Origin: Nocardioides donggukensis
Lineage (GTDB): Bacteria; Actinomycetota; Actinomycetes; Propionibacteriales; Nocardioidaceae
Direction of reading: 5' to 3'
NCBI RefSeq assembly: GCF_014842875.1
Contig: NZ_JACYXZ010000002.1
Location: forward strand, 682,001 to 746,000
Length of the DNA: 64,000 bases
This document shows positions 27,650-36,175 of this stretch, in pieces. The number at the start of each line of letters is the position of its first letter. Within the stretch, counting starts at the first letter, position 1. A program made the position numbers and the translations under genes. The notes beneath the pieces were generated by a model that made no database searches, was not told the origin of the DNA, and was given only the letters and a program-made list of their open reading frames with translations.

Positions 27650-27979
27650 ATGTCCGAGACAGCAGCGCCCGCCCGAAAGCCGCTCAGCGGCCCCACGGGC
27701 CAACGCGTGGCCGCCCGCCGTGGCGAGCTGCTCGAGGTGCTGCGCCGCCATGGCGTAACGAACCCGGAGATCTTCGGCAGCGCCGCACGGGGCGACGATC
27801 GCGAAGACAGCGACGTCGACCTCCTTGTCGACTTCCCGGCCGGGACCGACATCATCGACATGATCGGCATCAAGCGCGAGCTGGAAGACGTGCTTGGTGT
27901 GCCCGTCGACTTGGTGCCGCGCAACGGCCTCAAGGAGCGCGTGCGCGCACGCGCCGCGAAGGACTTGCTGCCACTGTGA
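27650..27979 (+). CDS. mntA: MNT-type nucleotidyltransferase (antitoxin MntA-like)
   Basis: A 109-residue minimal nucleotidyltransferase. The active-site block is EIFGSAARGDDREDSDVDLLVDF at about residues 40-62 (GSxARG then SDVDL with the two aspartates). In MNT/HEPN modules this enzyme AMPylates the HEPN partner to silence it. The next gene overlaps its stop by four bases (GTGA), the usual operon form. The N-terminal 20 residues are probably disordered. The gene appears intact. Confidence 0.88.
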   Translation: MSETAAPARKPLSGPTGQRVAARRGELLEVLRRHGVTNPEIFGSAARGDDREDSDVDLLVDFPAGTDIIDMIGIKRELEDVLGVPVDLVPRNGLKERVRARAAKDLLPL

Positions 27980-28313
27980 GCCGCTCCGACGCTGACATCC
28001 TCGACGACATTGCCACAGCTATCACGTCGATCCACTCGCACCTCCAACATGGCCCGATCTCTGTTGAGATCGTCATGGACGCCGTGGCTATGCGTCTCCT
28101 GGAGATCGGCGAAGCGGTGAAAGGAATCAGTCCCGAGCTGACAGCGACGGAGCCCGACGTCCAGTGGAGTGACATCGCGGGCATGCGCGACTTCCTCGCT
28201 CACCACTATTTCGCGACGAATCCCGAGATCATCCAGTCACGATCGACAAGCGCCTGGCGCCTCTCGCCGACGCCGTCGAGCGCTTGAGGGGCCTCCTGCC
28301 GCCCGAGGGCTGA
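27976..28313 (+). pseudogene. hepT: HEPN toxin (HepT-like), C-terminus frameshifted
   Basis: The first 85 residues are a HepT-type HEPN ribonuclease with the RX4-6H motif in MRDFLAHHYF near residue 74 and the AMPylation-type tyrosine two positions behind it (HHYF). After NPEIIQ, near 28237, one base is missing: the read frame ends in SRSTSAWRL and stops at 28287, while the neighbouring frame continues as TIDKRLAPLADAVERLRGLLPPEG to 28313, the expected family C-terminus. The toxic core is therefore present, but the last helix is replaced. It may be a weakened toxin or a sequencing error. Confidence 0.8.
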
Positions 28314-28317
28314 CGGC

Positions 28318-28968
28318 TCACATCGCCAGGTGCCCGCGCTCGGCCTCCTGCCGCATGGCCTTGATTGCGCCGGCTGCGTGACGACGGATCGAGCGGGAAG
28401 ACATCCCATGGGCTTCCTCCACCAGTTGCGTGACCGCCGGCGTCATCAGCCCCCCTCGGCCGCGGCGCCCCGGCGCGTCGATCTGCTCAGCTGCATGAGC
28501 GAGGTCGAGCAGAAGGTCACGATCGTTCTCGGCCAGCTTGCCGGAGTCGATCCCGCGCTGGAGGAGATCAGCGAGCACCTCCCTGCGTGCCACCTCATCG
28601 TCCGCGGGTCCGGCTGGGAGGGACTCATCGAAGGCGTCGACGAGCACCGTCATCGCCCACGCCTCGTCACGACGCTTGGCGAGATCGCCGACGCCGAGCT
28701 CGGCCATCGACTCCCGGTAAACGCGGTCGAGGATCTTCTTGGCGACGTACCTGTCGTCTGCAGGGTCGTGTCCGCAGATCTGGACCCAGAGCTGGCCGGC
28801 CACGACCTCGTCGATCTCGTCGGCCAGGCGGGTGATGCGGCCGGCGACTCGCGCGGCACCTGGCATTAGGAGCCAAGCGAGCGCCTCGTACGCCCGTCGG
28901 TCACCCTCGGCAATCCTCCGGAGAGCCGTGAGCACTTGGTCGCGTTGGGTCGGCTCGGCGTCCTGCAT
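28318..28968 (-). CDS. Sigma-factor-like hypothetical protein
   Basis: A 216-residue mainly helical protein of a type I have seen beside actinobacterial relaxase genes. Its middle has DEIDEVVAGQLWVQICGHD and YVAKKILDRVYRESMAELG, and the C-terminus has an HTH-like block, MTPAVTQLVEEAHGMSSRSIRRHAAGAIKAMRQEAE (given in parts: VTQLVEEAHGMSSRSIRRH). This looks like region 4 of a sigma-like regulator. The exact family is not recognised. It is convergent with hepT, with only a few bases between stops. Confidence 0.55.
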   Translation of the reverse strand: MQDAEPTQRDQVLTALRRIAEGDRRAYEALAWLLMPGAARVAGRITRLADEIDEVVAGQLWVQICGHDPADDRYVAKKILDRVYRESMAELGVGDLAKRRDEAWAMTVLVDAFDESLPAGPADDEVARREVLADLLQRGIDSGKLAENDRDLLLDLAHAAEQIDAPGRRGRGGLMTPAVTQLVEEAHGMSSRSIRRHAAGAIKAMRQEAERGHLAM

Positions 28969-28994
28969 CCAGCGCGGCAGGTCCTTCAGGTCGG

Positions 28995-29417
28995 CGACAT
29001 CAGGTCAGCTTCACCGAACACCCGGCTCCGCCGGGATTCCGATTCCCGTTCACCGTCCCCGACCGGCTGTGGCGCCTCGAAACCCCCGCGTGCTTCCGCA
29101 CGATCAAGTTCTTCGACCTCATTGACGACGACAACGACAAGTTCTGGTGGGACCTCTCCATCCGCGCCGACAGGAAACTCGTCTACGAGCGGCTCCTCAC
29201 CTACGGGTCCGAGGCGACCATGGTCCTCTACCTCGACGGCGCGCTCCTCATCGACCTCTGGAACGAGATGGAGGTACCCGAGCCGATGCGCACCCACTGG
29301 GCCACGGTCGTCAAGGCCACGCTCCACGCACCGATTGCCACGGACTCAGAGCAGTACCGCCGCGACGACGACACCCGACGCACGCCGCTGGACGTCGTGA
29401 GGCATGCCGACTCGTGA
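28995..29417 (+). pseudogene. Start-less reading frame, 5'-truncated gene remnant
   Basis: One frame is open from 28932 to the stop at 29417 with protein-like composition: SFTEHPAPPGFRFPF, DRLWRLETPACFRTIKFFDL, DNDKFWWDLSIRADRK and VLYLDGALLIDLWNEMEV. No ATG, GTG or TTG start suits the early part; the first ATG is at 29220, in the middle. This looks like a gene that has lost its 5' end, probably when its neighbour inserted or was rearranged. The product is unknown. Confidence 0.45.
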
Positions 29418-29655
29418 CCAGGGGCATGCGGCCAAGCCCGACGCGCCGCCGTCTGAGAAGGGTCGAAGACCTGCCACTCGGGGATCGTGGCTGCCTGCTC
29501 CGCGGGCGTCGGTGCCGGAGACGCAGTTCTGCCCAGGTCATCGTCTCCGAAAGGGCTCGCGTCCACCGTCACGTCAGAATGGTCGGACAGCCTCCAGGCC
29601 AGCGGGACCATGCCTCCGGTACTTCCCCTCACCTTCCGCGGCGCCGTACAGACGT
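29418..29655. other. Region without a supported gene
   Basis: These 238 bases lie between the start-less frame and the end of the DUF262 gene. A minus-strand frame covering part of it (VTVDASPFGDDDLGR ... PEWQVFDPSQTAARRA) has a somewhat protein-like look but no good start or homologue that I recognise. I see no terminator with a U tract. Confidence 0.4.
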
Positions 29656-32031
29656 TCAGAGGCCTGCCTCGACCAGCGCGGTCACCAGACGGGCACCGAC
29701 CTCGATGCGATCCTCGGTGTCGAGGAGCTCCTCACCTCGAAGGCGCTGCTGGATCGCCAGCAGCCCGTCCACGACACCGACGGCTCGGCACACCTCCTCA
29801 AAGGTCTCGGCGAGGTCCGGGTCTTGCGGTGCGTCCACCTCGAAGCCGGCCTGGACGCACCGGACTCCCGTCTCGGAGTGGGTGGTGCGCATCCACCGGG
29901 GCGCGGCCGGGCTGCCCAGGTTGTAGGTGGGGGCCAGCAACCCGTCCTCCAGACCGCTGTGCTCTCGGACCGCCATCAGGAACGGGTCGTGGTAGGTCGC
30001 GCCTCCACCGAAACCGCCTGACTGCGTCGTCATGAGGCACATGGAGTAGAACCACAGCCCGGTCTCTTGGAGGAACTCGCCCTGGTACACCCCCCGCGGC
30101 GCTGAACTCATGATCGGGTACGTCACCAGGTAGTAGCGCCAGTCGAACACGGGTTCCTCCCCGCCCCGCGCGTCCTCCAGGAACGCGTCGATCACGGCCT
30201 GAAGCGCACTCGCGGGATCGGACTCCTGACCAGAAACCCTGTCGAGGAGCTTGGCGAGCGAGGTGCGGAGACCCTCGTTGTTCTTGCGGCCGTACCGGGT
30301 GAGGACGTCGCGCCAGGAGGCTCCGTACGTCGGGTTCACGGTCCCGAACTGACGGAGGTTCCAGATCCGATAGCCGTAGTCGCCGGACGAGAGCAATGCC
30401 CTCGTGAGCAGCGGCCAGTGCTCGCTCGGGGTGATCGCCTGGAAGGCCTTCGTCCGAGCCGGTAGCCGGTCCCAGCCTTCGGGCGCCAGGTCGAACGGGA
30501 AGATGCGACCGCGCAGTAGGACGTGGTCCTCGAGTGCAAACACCGTCGCCTGCAGAGCGCTCGCATCGGGGAACAGGCTGAGTTTCTCCCGCTCGTCGGC
30601 GATCCGGTCGGGGTTGAAAGTCGTGCGCGACTCCATCCATTCGAGCGCCGCATCGATCGACTCCGCGGACATGAGCTGCTCTACGGCGGCGACCAGGTCG
30701 GGCATTCGCGCTTCGATGACCTCGTTGCCCGCGGTGTCCGTGAGGTTCCGGAGAACGCGCAGCCGCCGTTGCACGTCTGCTTTCGGCGACTGCCGGTGGA
30801 TCAGCACCGCGAAGAGCACCAGGGTCTGCGCGAGGGTGAACAGTCGGTTCTTCCCTCCCAGTCCGTACCGGTCGCAACACTGCCTGAACAGGTCGACGTC
30901 CCGGGACTCCTCGAACAGGACGACGCGATCGCCGATCGCGGTGCCCGTCTCCGCCGTGCTCGCGAAGTGAGAGGCGAACACAGCGCCGGTGTCGATCGGC
31001 TCGACGCGGCCGACTGAATCCTCTGCCGTCCAGGTGTCGAAGGCGTGAAAGAGGAAGGCCAGGTTCCGCTTCACTTTGTCGCCGTCCCCCGCGAGGACTC
31101 GCTCGGCCCGGTCCAGCAAGGCTCCGTCCGCAGGGGTGCCGTCACGCCACTCGCCGACTTCGATGATGAACTCGAGGTAGCGCTCGAACTCCTCGTCCAC
31201 GCGCCAGTCCCCACCATCCGCTTCGAGGCGCCAGAGCACGTCGGTCCAGATGCCGTCGATCCGGCGCACGAACTCGCTGAAGTTGGCCTCAGTGAGCGAG
31301 CCTGACACAAGCTTCTCGAGGCGGGGCTTCAGGTTCTCCCAGCTCGTCAGGGTCTTACCGCGCGAGTTCATCTTGATGTAGAGCTCTTCACCTGATGGCA
31401 TGTCGTCGATCGGGAGGAAGTAAAACCCGATCGCCGGGTCTCCCTCGGTCGACGTCAGGGCCTGCCACACCGCATCGAGATCCACCTGGGGGTCGCCGAG
31501 ACGCCGGTGGATGGCGTCAAGCACGTTCAGCATGGACGCCACCGTCGGGTCATGACGCCAGGAGTAGAGGTACCAGGGCTGGTCCTTGATCCACTCCTGG
31601 GGCTCCCGCGCCGAAAGCGCATCCGCGGGAAGGTTGTCCGGTTTCACCAGCTCTCGGCAGAAGAGCTCGGCGGTGGGTCGTGTGGCGTAGGCGAATTGCA
31701 GCCAGGGCTGCGCCTCGGCGACGCGGTCGAGGCGTGCGGCGACGTACCAGTGCAACAGGAACAAGGTCGTTAGGCGTTGTTGACCGTCGAGGGGTCGCAG
31801 GGTTCCATCCTCGATCTCGCCGTAGACGAAGTCGAGACTGATGGGCTTCCCGCCCGTGAGCGCGCTCACCAGGGCGTCCAGAAAGTCGTCGCGGATCAGC
31901 GTGACTGCAGGAACGTCGCGTCCTTGGGCGTAGTCGCGCTGGATGATCGGGATCTCGATGAGCCGTAGTGCCGGCAGCTCATCGTTGGTGCCCGTGAACA
32001 TGCCCACGTAGGAGGTCAGCTGGCCCTTCAT
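29656..32031 (-). CDS. DUF262 domain protein (large)
   Basis: A 791-residue protein. The DUF262 (ParB/Srx-like NTPase) domain is N-terminal: IPIIQRDYAQGR at residues 27-38, then RPLDGQQRLTTLFLL at 80-93. The rest is long and unusual: MPSGEELYIKMNSRGK is the second conserved DUF262 block, and the C-terminal half has no DUF1524-type HxxP or HNH motif I can see. GmrSD-type proteins restrict modified phage DNA with a DUF262 nucleotidase and a DUF1524 nuclease; this member keeps only the first. Its ATG overlaps the stop of the DUF262-DUF1524 gene by four bases, so the two probably act together. Confidence 0.85.
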   Translation of the reverse strand: MKGQLTSYVGMFTGTNDELPALRLIEIPIIQRDYAQGRDVPAVTLIRDDFLDALVSALTGGKPISLDFVYGEIEDGTLRPLDGQQRLTTLFLLHWYVAARLDRVAEAQPWLQFAYATRPTAELFCRELVKPDNLPADALSAREPQEWIKDQPWYLYSWRHDPTVASMLNVLDAIHRRLGDPQVDLDAVWQALTSTEGDPAIGFYFLPIDDMPSGEELYIKMNSRGKTLTSWENLKPRLEKLVSGSLTEANFSEFVRRIDGIWTDVLWRLEADGGDWRVDEEFERYLEFIIEVGEWRDGTPADGALLDRAERVLAGDGDKVKRNLAFLFHAFDTWTAEDSVGRVEPIDTGAVFASHFASTAETGTAIGDRVVLFEESRDVDLFRQCCDRYGLGGKNRLFTLAQTLVLFAVLIHRQSPKADVQRRLRVLRNLTDTAGNEVIEARMPDLVAAVEQLMSAESIDAALEWMESRTTFNPDRIADEREKLSLFPDASALQATVFALEDHVLLRGRIFPFDLAPEGWDRLPARTKAFQAITPSEHWPLLTRALLSSGDYGYRIWNLRQFGTVNPTYGASWRDVLTRYGRKNNEGLRTSLAKLLDRVSGQESDPASALQAVIDAFLEDARGGEEPVFDWRYYLVTYPIMSSAPRGVYQGEFLQETGLWFYSMCLMTTQSGGFGGGATYHDPFLMAVREHSGLEDGLLAPTYNLGSPAAPRWMRTTHSETGVRCVQAGFEVDAPQDPDLAETFEEVCRAVGVVDGLLAIQQRLRGEELLDTEDRIEVGARLVTALVEAGL

Positions 32032-33803
32032 TCGACACTCCCGTCCGCGAGGAGGTATTCGCGTTCGCTCAGGACCCGGACCATCTCCGCGAGGTAGTCC
32101 TCCCGATCTGCGCCACTCCAGTAGTAGAGCTGCTGGTCCTCGGACTTGGTGTAGTGCTTGAGGAACACATTCCGCGTGCAGGCGGGTATGTACGAGCCGT
32201 CCCTGTCCCGTACGAGGAGCTCCCGTCGCTTCGCGGCGAACGTAGAGTTGCTCAGGGCACTGTTGTCGCCACCGTCGAGCAGCGCGAGGTTGCTGATCGA
32301 GTGGACGCTCACGTCGGCTCCTACCGACGGGTCGGACAGCGCCATCTCGACCCGGCTGCGCACGGCGTTGAACCGGGGCGCGAGACCGCCACGGCGCTTC
32401 TCGTCCTGGGTCGCCTCCCAGACGTCGGCAATCTCGTCGAGCAGCTCGTCGCGGTGAGCCGGGTCGAGGTCGCGAACTGCTAACAGCTCCTTGCGTTGAC
32501 GGTCCAACCACTCCGCCCAGAGCTTGTAGTCGCGCTTCATCTCGCCCGCGTTCTGGGCGTGGATGTGCTCCAGCGTCCAGTCACCAGTCGCGTGGGCTCG
32601 GAACGAGTACTTTTCGGACGAAGTCGCGCGCTGACGTACGGTCTCGACGTTCATGAGGAGGAGCACGTCGCGGGCCTTCGCATAGTTCTTCTCGAAGTCG
32701 AGGCCCTTCAGGTCGGACACGGTCAGTCTGAGGTGCTTCCGGACGAGTCCGTCCAGAAAAGCGTGGAGCTCCGTCTTGGTCTTGCCCGCGGCACTCTCGA
32801 CCAGCTCAGGAAAGGCGCGTCCAATGGCCACGAGATACCCAATCTTGTGGAAGAGGTCGCGGTCGTCGAACCAGCCCGTGATCAACGAGTGCAGCTTGAC
32901 CACGTCGTCCCAGAAGCCCTGGGGGTCCTCTACGATCCACTCACGAAGCGTCTCGAACGTGTGGTGGCTGGGCCTGTGCGGTCCCTTCGGCTTTTCGATC
33001 CGGTCAGCGAGGGTGTCCAGGAGCAGCTCGATGTGCGTCGCCTCGTCCTGGTGCTTCCGCGTCACGAACGCCCACAGCTCAGGCTCGCGCAGGTCACGCT
33101 CGATCCCGTCCCACTGCGCAGCGATCTGGTCGCTGCGGTCAGCGAGACCGGTGCGGCCCTTACTGCTCGAGAGAAGCCGCGCCTTCACCAGCTCCGCGTC
33201 TGTCAGCGCGATGCGCCCCACGTTCAGTCTTCGGAACAGCTCGATCGAGTCGAGCGACTCGGTCGCCTGGTACCAGATGACCTTGACGCCACGCTTCGGG
33301 TCAGGATCCAGCAGATAGTCGTAGATGCGCCCGGCTGCGTGCTCGGCGCGGTTGCCGTGCTTCGAGAACCAGGCGTCGATGCTCTCGTAGGCCATCCAGA
33401 TGTGGTGGAAGTCGATGTTGCTGGGGGCTAGGTCCTTGGTCGGCTGCAGGAGGAAGCCCGCGCTACCCGGGCGTGTCTCGTACTCGAGCTCGTAGTCGGC
33501 ACCCGACCGCTTCCACCCTCGCTCCGGATCCTTCATGTACTGGAAGATGAGGAAGAGGGTCGTCAACCGCTGTTGACCGTCGATGAGCTCCCAGGAATTG
33601 CGGTCCGCACGCCACTTCACAACGACCGGCTGCAGGTAGTACGCCTTGCCCTCGCTCGCCCAGATGTCATCGAGCAACTTTTGGACCTCGCGCGGGCCCC
33701 AGCGATAGCCGCGCTGGTAGGCAGGCACCCAGAACGTCGCAGGCTCGCCGTCGGCCCCTCTCAGGTCACCGACCGACAGCGGCTCGAGGATCGCCTCGTC
33801 CAT
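32028..33803 (-). CDS. DUF262-DUF1524 (GmrSD-like) endonuclease
   Basis: A 591-residue protein. The DUF262 domain has VPAYQRGYRWG at 26-36, WELIDGQQRLTTLFLIF at 71-87 and ELFRRLNVGRIALTDAELVKARLL. The C-terminal DUF1524 HNH-like nuclease has WTLEHIHAQN near 407-416, SISNLALLDGGDNSALSN and STFAAKRRELL. This is the layout of GmrSD type IV restriction enzymes and of SspE. Its partner is the second DUF262 gene (4-base overlap). The upstream PH-like gene ends 46 bases before its start. The likely target is phage or modified DNA. Confidence 0.88.
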   Translation of the reverse strand: MDEAILEPLSVGDLRGADGEPATFWVPAYQRGYRWGPREVQKLLDDIWASEGKAYYLQPVVVKWRADRNSWELIDGQQRLTTLFLIFQYMKDPERGWKRSGADYELEYETRPGSAGFLLQPTKDLAPSNIDFHHIWMAYESIDAWFSKHGNRAEHAAGRIYDYLLDPDPKRGVKVIWYQATESLDSIELFRRLNVGRIALTDAELVKARLLSSSKGRTGLADRSDQIAAQWDGIERDLREPELWAFVTRKHQDEATHIELLLDTLADRIEKPKGPHRPSHHTFETLREWIVEDPQGFWDDVVKLHSLITGWFDDRDLFHKIGYLVAIGRAFPELVESAAGKTKTELHAFLDGLVRKHLRLTVSDLKGLDFEKNYAKARDVLLLMNVETVRQRATSSEKYSFRAHATGDWTLEHIHAQNAGEMKRDYKLWAEWLDRQRKELLAVRDLDPAHRDELLDEIADVWEATQDEKRRGGLAPRFNAVRSRVEMALSDPSVGADVSVHSISNLALLDGGDNSALSNSTFAAKRRELLVRDRDGSYIPACTRNVFLKHYTKSEDQQLYYWSGADREDYLAEMVRVLSEREYLLADGSVE

Positions 33804-33849
33804 CTGACTTCTTCTTTTCCGTGGACCTGGTACCGCGCCGACGTGCCTA

Positions 33850-35565
33850 TCAAGCAGACGGCGCGTTGACGAGTTCCTTGACAGGTCCGCGGCGGCTCCG
33901 AAGTTCGTCGCGCTCATACTCGGGAAGGTCCATCGACTCCGCGAGGATCGCAGCGAGGGCATCCACCTCGCTCGCGTCAACATCGGACCCGAACTGCCAC
34001 TCGTGGTTTCGGTCCTTGGTGATGAGGTCAACCCTTCTAGCCGTTGCCTCACCTTGGACTGGCAGGGAACGGACGTAGCGGACCGTGTCGAGGCCGTCGT
34101 CGTAACGGAACTCGGCTCGCTTCAAGAACGCGTGAGTGTCCGTCGTTAGAACTCGCCGGTCTGTGCCGACGACCAGCAGCTGAGCCGGGTCCTTGTCGAG
34201 GGTCGAGGTGATCTTGTCCTTCGTGGCACCGACCAGGGCTGCGACCTTCCCCTGAGCGTGGGCATCCTTGCCGATACCGAGGAATCGCACCTCTTCATCG
34301 GGTTCCAACATCCACCGAAGGATCCGCAGGTAGGGGTCGACTCCGGCGTCGGCAGACGCACAGAGCACGTCAGGAGCCTCAAGCGGTTCGCGCGGTGGCA
34401 GGAGAGCATCGGAAAGCGGTGCAATCGCGGCCAGAACACTCTCTGAAATCCTGCGCGCAGCCTCAGCATCCTTGCGCTTGGTCGACAACAGTATGGTGGT
34501 CGGGCCGGGAAGCTCGGCAATGATGCGCAGTTCGCGGGTCAGCGACCCGACGACCCTCGTCGCCTCGGTCATGTCGGCCTCGAAGTCCCGGCGCGTGTTG
34601 GCGACAATGGAGTCGAAGTGCTTCGCCTCTGCTGGGCTGTCTGCGCCGGCTTCGCGAGCGACGGCGGCAGCGATCGCCTGGTATCCGGTCCAGGCCTTCA
34701 ACGTCGACAGGAGGGCGAAAGCGTCGAAGACGACCGCCTGCGCATTCGTCTGGAGGTACTCCCGTCGCTGATGCAAAGTCGCGTTGGTGACCTTCTCGAT
34801 GTGGGCCTCGACGTGCGAGCGGTACTTCTTCCGCTCGGCATCCAGGTTGGCCTTTTTGCTCGCGACCGTTTCCCACAGCGACCGAGGAACCGAGCCCGCT
34901 GCGCGCGCATCCTCGAGTGCCTGGTCGACCGTGTCGACCAGGCTCATCAGCGTGGCCCGCTCGGTGCGGCGGGAGGCCTCGATCACCTGGCTGGTCAGCT
35001 CGATGTTCTTCTGGACCAGGCTGCTGACCTGGTTCAGCTGAGCCTGGAGAGCCAGCATCGCTAGCGCCGGTCCGATGGCAGCTGCCGTCTGTGCGGCAGT
35101 CAACCCGGCGGCAGGCGTGAAGCGCGCTTGGGCGATTCCCTTTTCTACGCCCTTCGGCAGCAAGATGGTGCCGAGATTCTTGCCTTCCTTGGCCGCGAGC
35201 TTTCCGCCGGCTTTCAGCAGCGCCTGGCTCTCGTCAGCCATCTTGTAGAGCCCCTGCATCCCCATTGCAGCCTGGGCCAGGTTCCCGCCGACAGTCGCAC
35301 CATTGCCGAGAACCGACAGGGCGTTGTTGACGTAGTCGTGATCAAAGACGGACAGCAGGCCCGCGTTCAAGGGTTCGAGGACGTGCTCGAGCTCCGTGGG
35401 AAGGACCCCGAAGACTGCGACGACGTTCGGGAAGACCTCGACGAGCTCGGTCGTGTATTCGACCTGCTCAAGTTCGGCGCCTAACTCCTGCTCCGATTCT
35501 GTCGCACCTTGGCCATCGGCTGAGGCAGGGTCACCCGACTGGGGAGGAGGTACCGTGGCGTTCAT
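33850..35565 (-). CDS. Unfamiliar 571-residue protein with PH-like C-terminus
   Basis: I do not recognise a family for the whole protein. Residues 1-40 are acidic and disordered. About 60-200 are Ala/Gly-rich with hydrophobic stretches (GLTAAQTAAAIGPALAMLALQAQL), possibly membrane-active. About 200-400 are charged helices likely to form a coiled coil. The last 120 residues look like a bacterial PH-like domain: QLLVVGTDRRVLTTDT, YDDGLDTVRYV, VDLITKDRNHEWQFG and a final helix. It is the first gene of the minus-strand DUF262 operon (46 bases to the next), so it may be the sensor or membrane-acting part of that system. Confidence 0.7.
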   Translation of the reverse strand: MNATVPPPQSGDPASADGQGATESEQELGAELEQVEYTTELVEVFPNVVAVFGVLPTELEHVLEPLNAGLLSVFDHDYVNNALSVLGNGATVGGNLAQAAMGMQGLYKMADESQALLKAGGKLAAKEGKNLGTILLPKGVEKGIAQARFTPAAGLTAAQTAAAIGPALAMLALQAQLNQVSSLVQKNIELTSQVIEASRRTERATLMSLVDTVDQALEDARAAGSVPRSLWETVASKKANLDAERKKYRSHVEAHIEKVTNATLHQRREYLQTNAQAVVFDAFALLSTLKAWTGYQAIAAAVAREAGADSPAEAKHFDSIVANTRRDFEADMTEATRVVGSLTRELRIIAELPGPTTILLSTKRKDAEAARRISESVLAAIAPLSDALLPPREPLEAPDVLCASADAGVDPYLRILRWMLEPDEEVRFLGIGKDAHAQGKVAALVGATKDKITSTLDKDPAQLLVVGTDRRVLTTDTHAFLKRAEFRYDDGLDTVRYVRSLPVQGEATARRVDLITKDRNHEWQFGSDVDASEVDALAAILAESMDLPEYERDELRSRRGPVKELVNAPSA

Positions 35566-35801
35566 CTAGTCTCCTGGCAGAGTTACGAGCAACGAGGCGT
35601 CATCGTGCCCCGCCGATATGGGAACTCTAGGCGGCAGACCCGACATGTGCCGGGCGTTGGGCACTGCTCAACAGTTCGGACTACGGAGTCAGTCGTCCGC
35701 GCGGGCTTCAAACTGCGACACCGGCCTGATGACGGGTTCAAGTCCCATTACTCAGCACCCATCGCTTTCGCACAGGATTCGCACTAACCGGCACCCTCGC
35801 G
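35566..35801. other. Region without a supported gene
   Basis: These 236 bases separate the minus-strand DUF262 operon from the HigA-like gene. A tRNA T-arm-like string, GGGTTCAAGTCCC, lies at 35734-35746, but a full cloverleaf could not be built. The HigA frame is open back to 35733 without a start codon, which suggests that this stretch holds the damaged front of that gene. Confidence 0.4.
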
Positions 35802-36032
35802 GTGTTCTTGGAGATCGCGCTCGAAGACTCCGCCGAGGACCCGAGTGCCGTTCCGCATGCCCTGGGCATCATCGCCCGGTCGCAGAACATGAGCGAGCTA
35901 GCGCGTCGAGTGGGCATGAGCCGCGACGGCCTCTACAAGGCCCTCTCCGAAGAAGGCAACCCCACCTGGTCGACGATCCTCAAGGTGACCAATGCACTCG
36001 GCCTGCGCTTCGAACTTCACTCGGTCGCCTGA
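35802..36032 (+). CDS. HigA-like addiction-module antitoxin, N-terminally truncated
   Basis: A 76-residue protein from a GTG. It is the C-terminal two thirds of the antidote family in which YLNEALED, ADALGVVARARGMS and REALYKALS are the normal blocks: here FLEIALED, HALGIIARSQNMSELARRVGMSRDGLYKALSEEGNPTWSTILKVTNALGL. The HTH is complete. The usual N-terminal arm (about 20 residues before YLNEALED) is missing and no RelE/HigB-type toxin gene lies next to it. It is probably a remnant. Confidence 0.65.
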   Translation: MFLEIALEDSAEDPSAVPHALGIIARSQNMSELARRVGMSRDGLYKALSEEGNPTWSTILKVTNALGLRFELHSVA

Positions 36033-36040
36033 CCCTCCAG

Positions 36041-36075
36041 ATTCCGCAGGGATTCCGCAGGAGATCCGTTCGAGG
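36041..36075 (+). repeat. Tandem ATTCCGCAGG pair at the right end (integrase arm-site candidate)
   Basis: ATTCCGCAGG occurs at 36041 and 36052, followed by AGATCCGTTCGAG, in the same orientation as the block at 7222-7256. AAATCAGC follows twice (36079 and 36106). The position, about 100 bases inside the right core, mirrors the left end. Confidence 0.65.
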
Positions 36076-36175
36076 CCCAAATCAGCCATCATCGACCGAC
36101 GATCGAAATCAGCGTTTGCGCAGGTCAGACCGTGTTTCTACGAGTTGATCACGACCTGCCAGCACCGCTTGTGGT

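Noticed and set aside
35734..35760. tRNA-like T-arm string GGGTTCAAGTCCC near the right end of the island
   Set aside because: No matching acceptor arm or proper anticodon stem could be found upstream, and the T stem has a mismatch. The core repeat of the island is in glnA instead.
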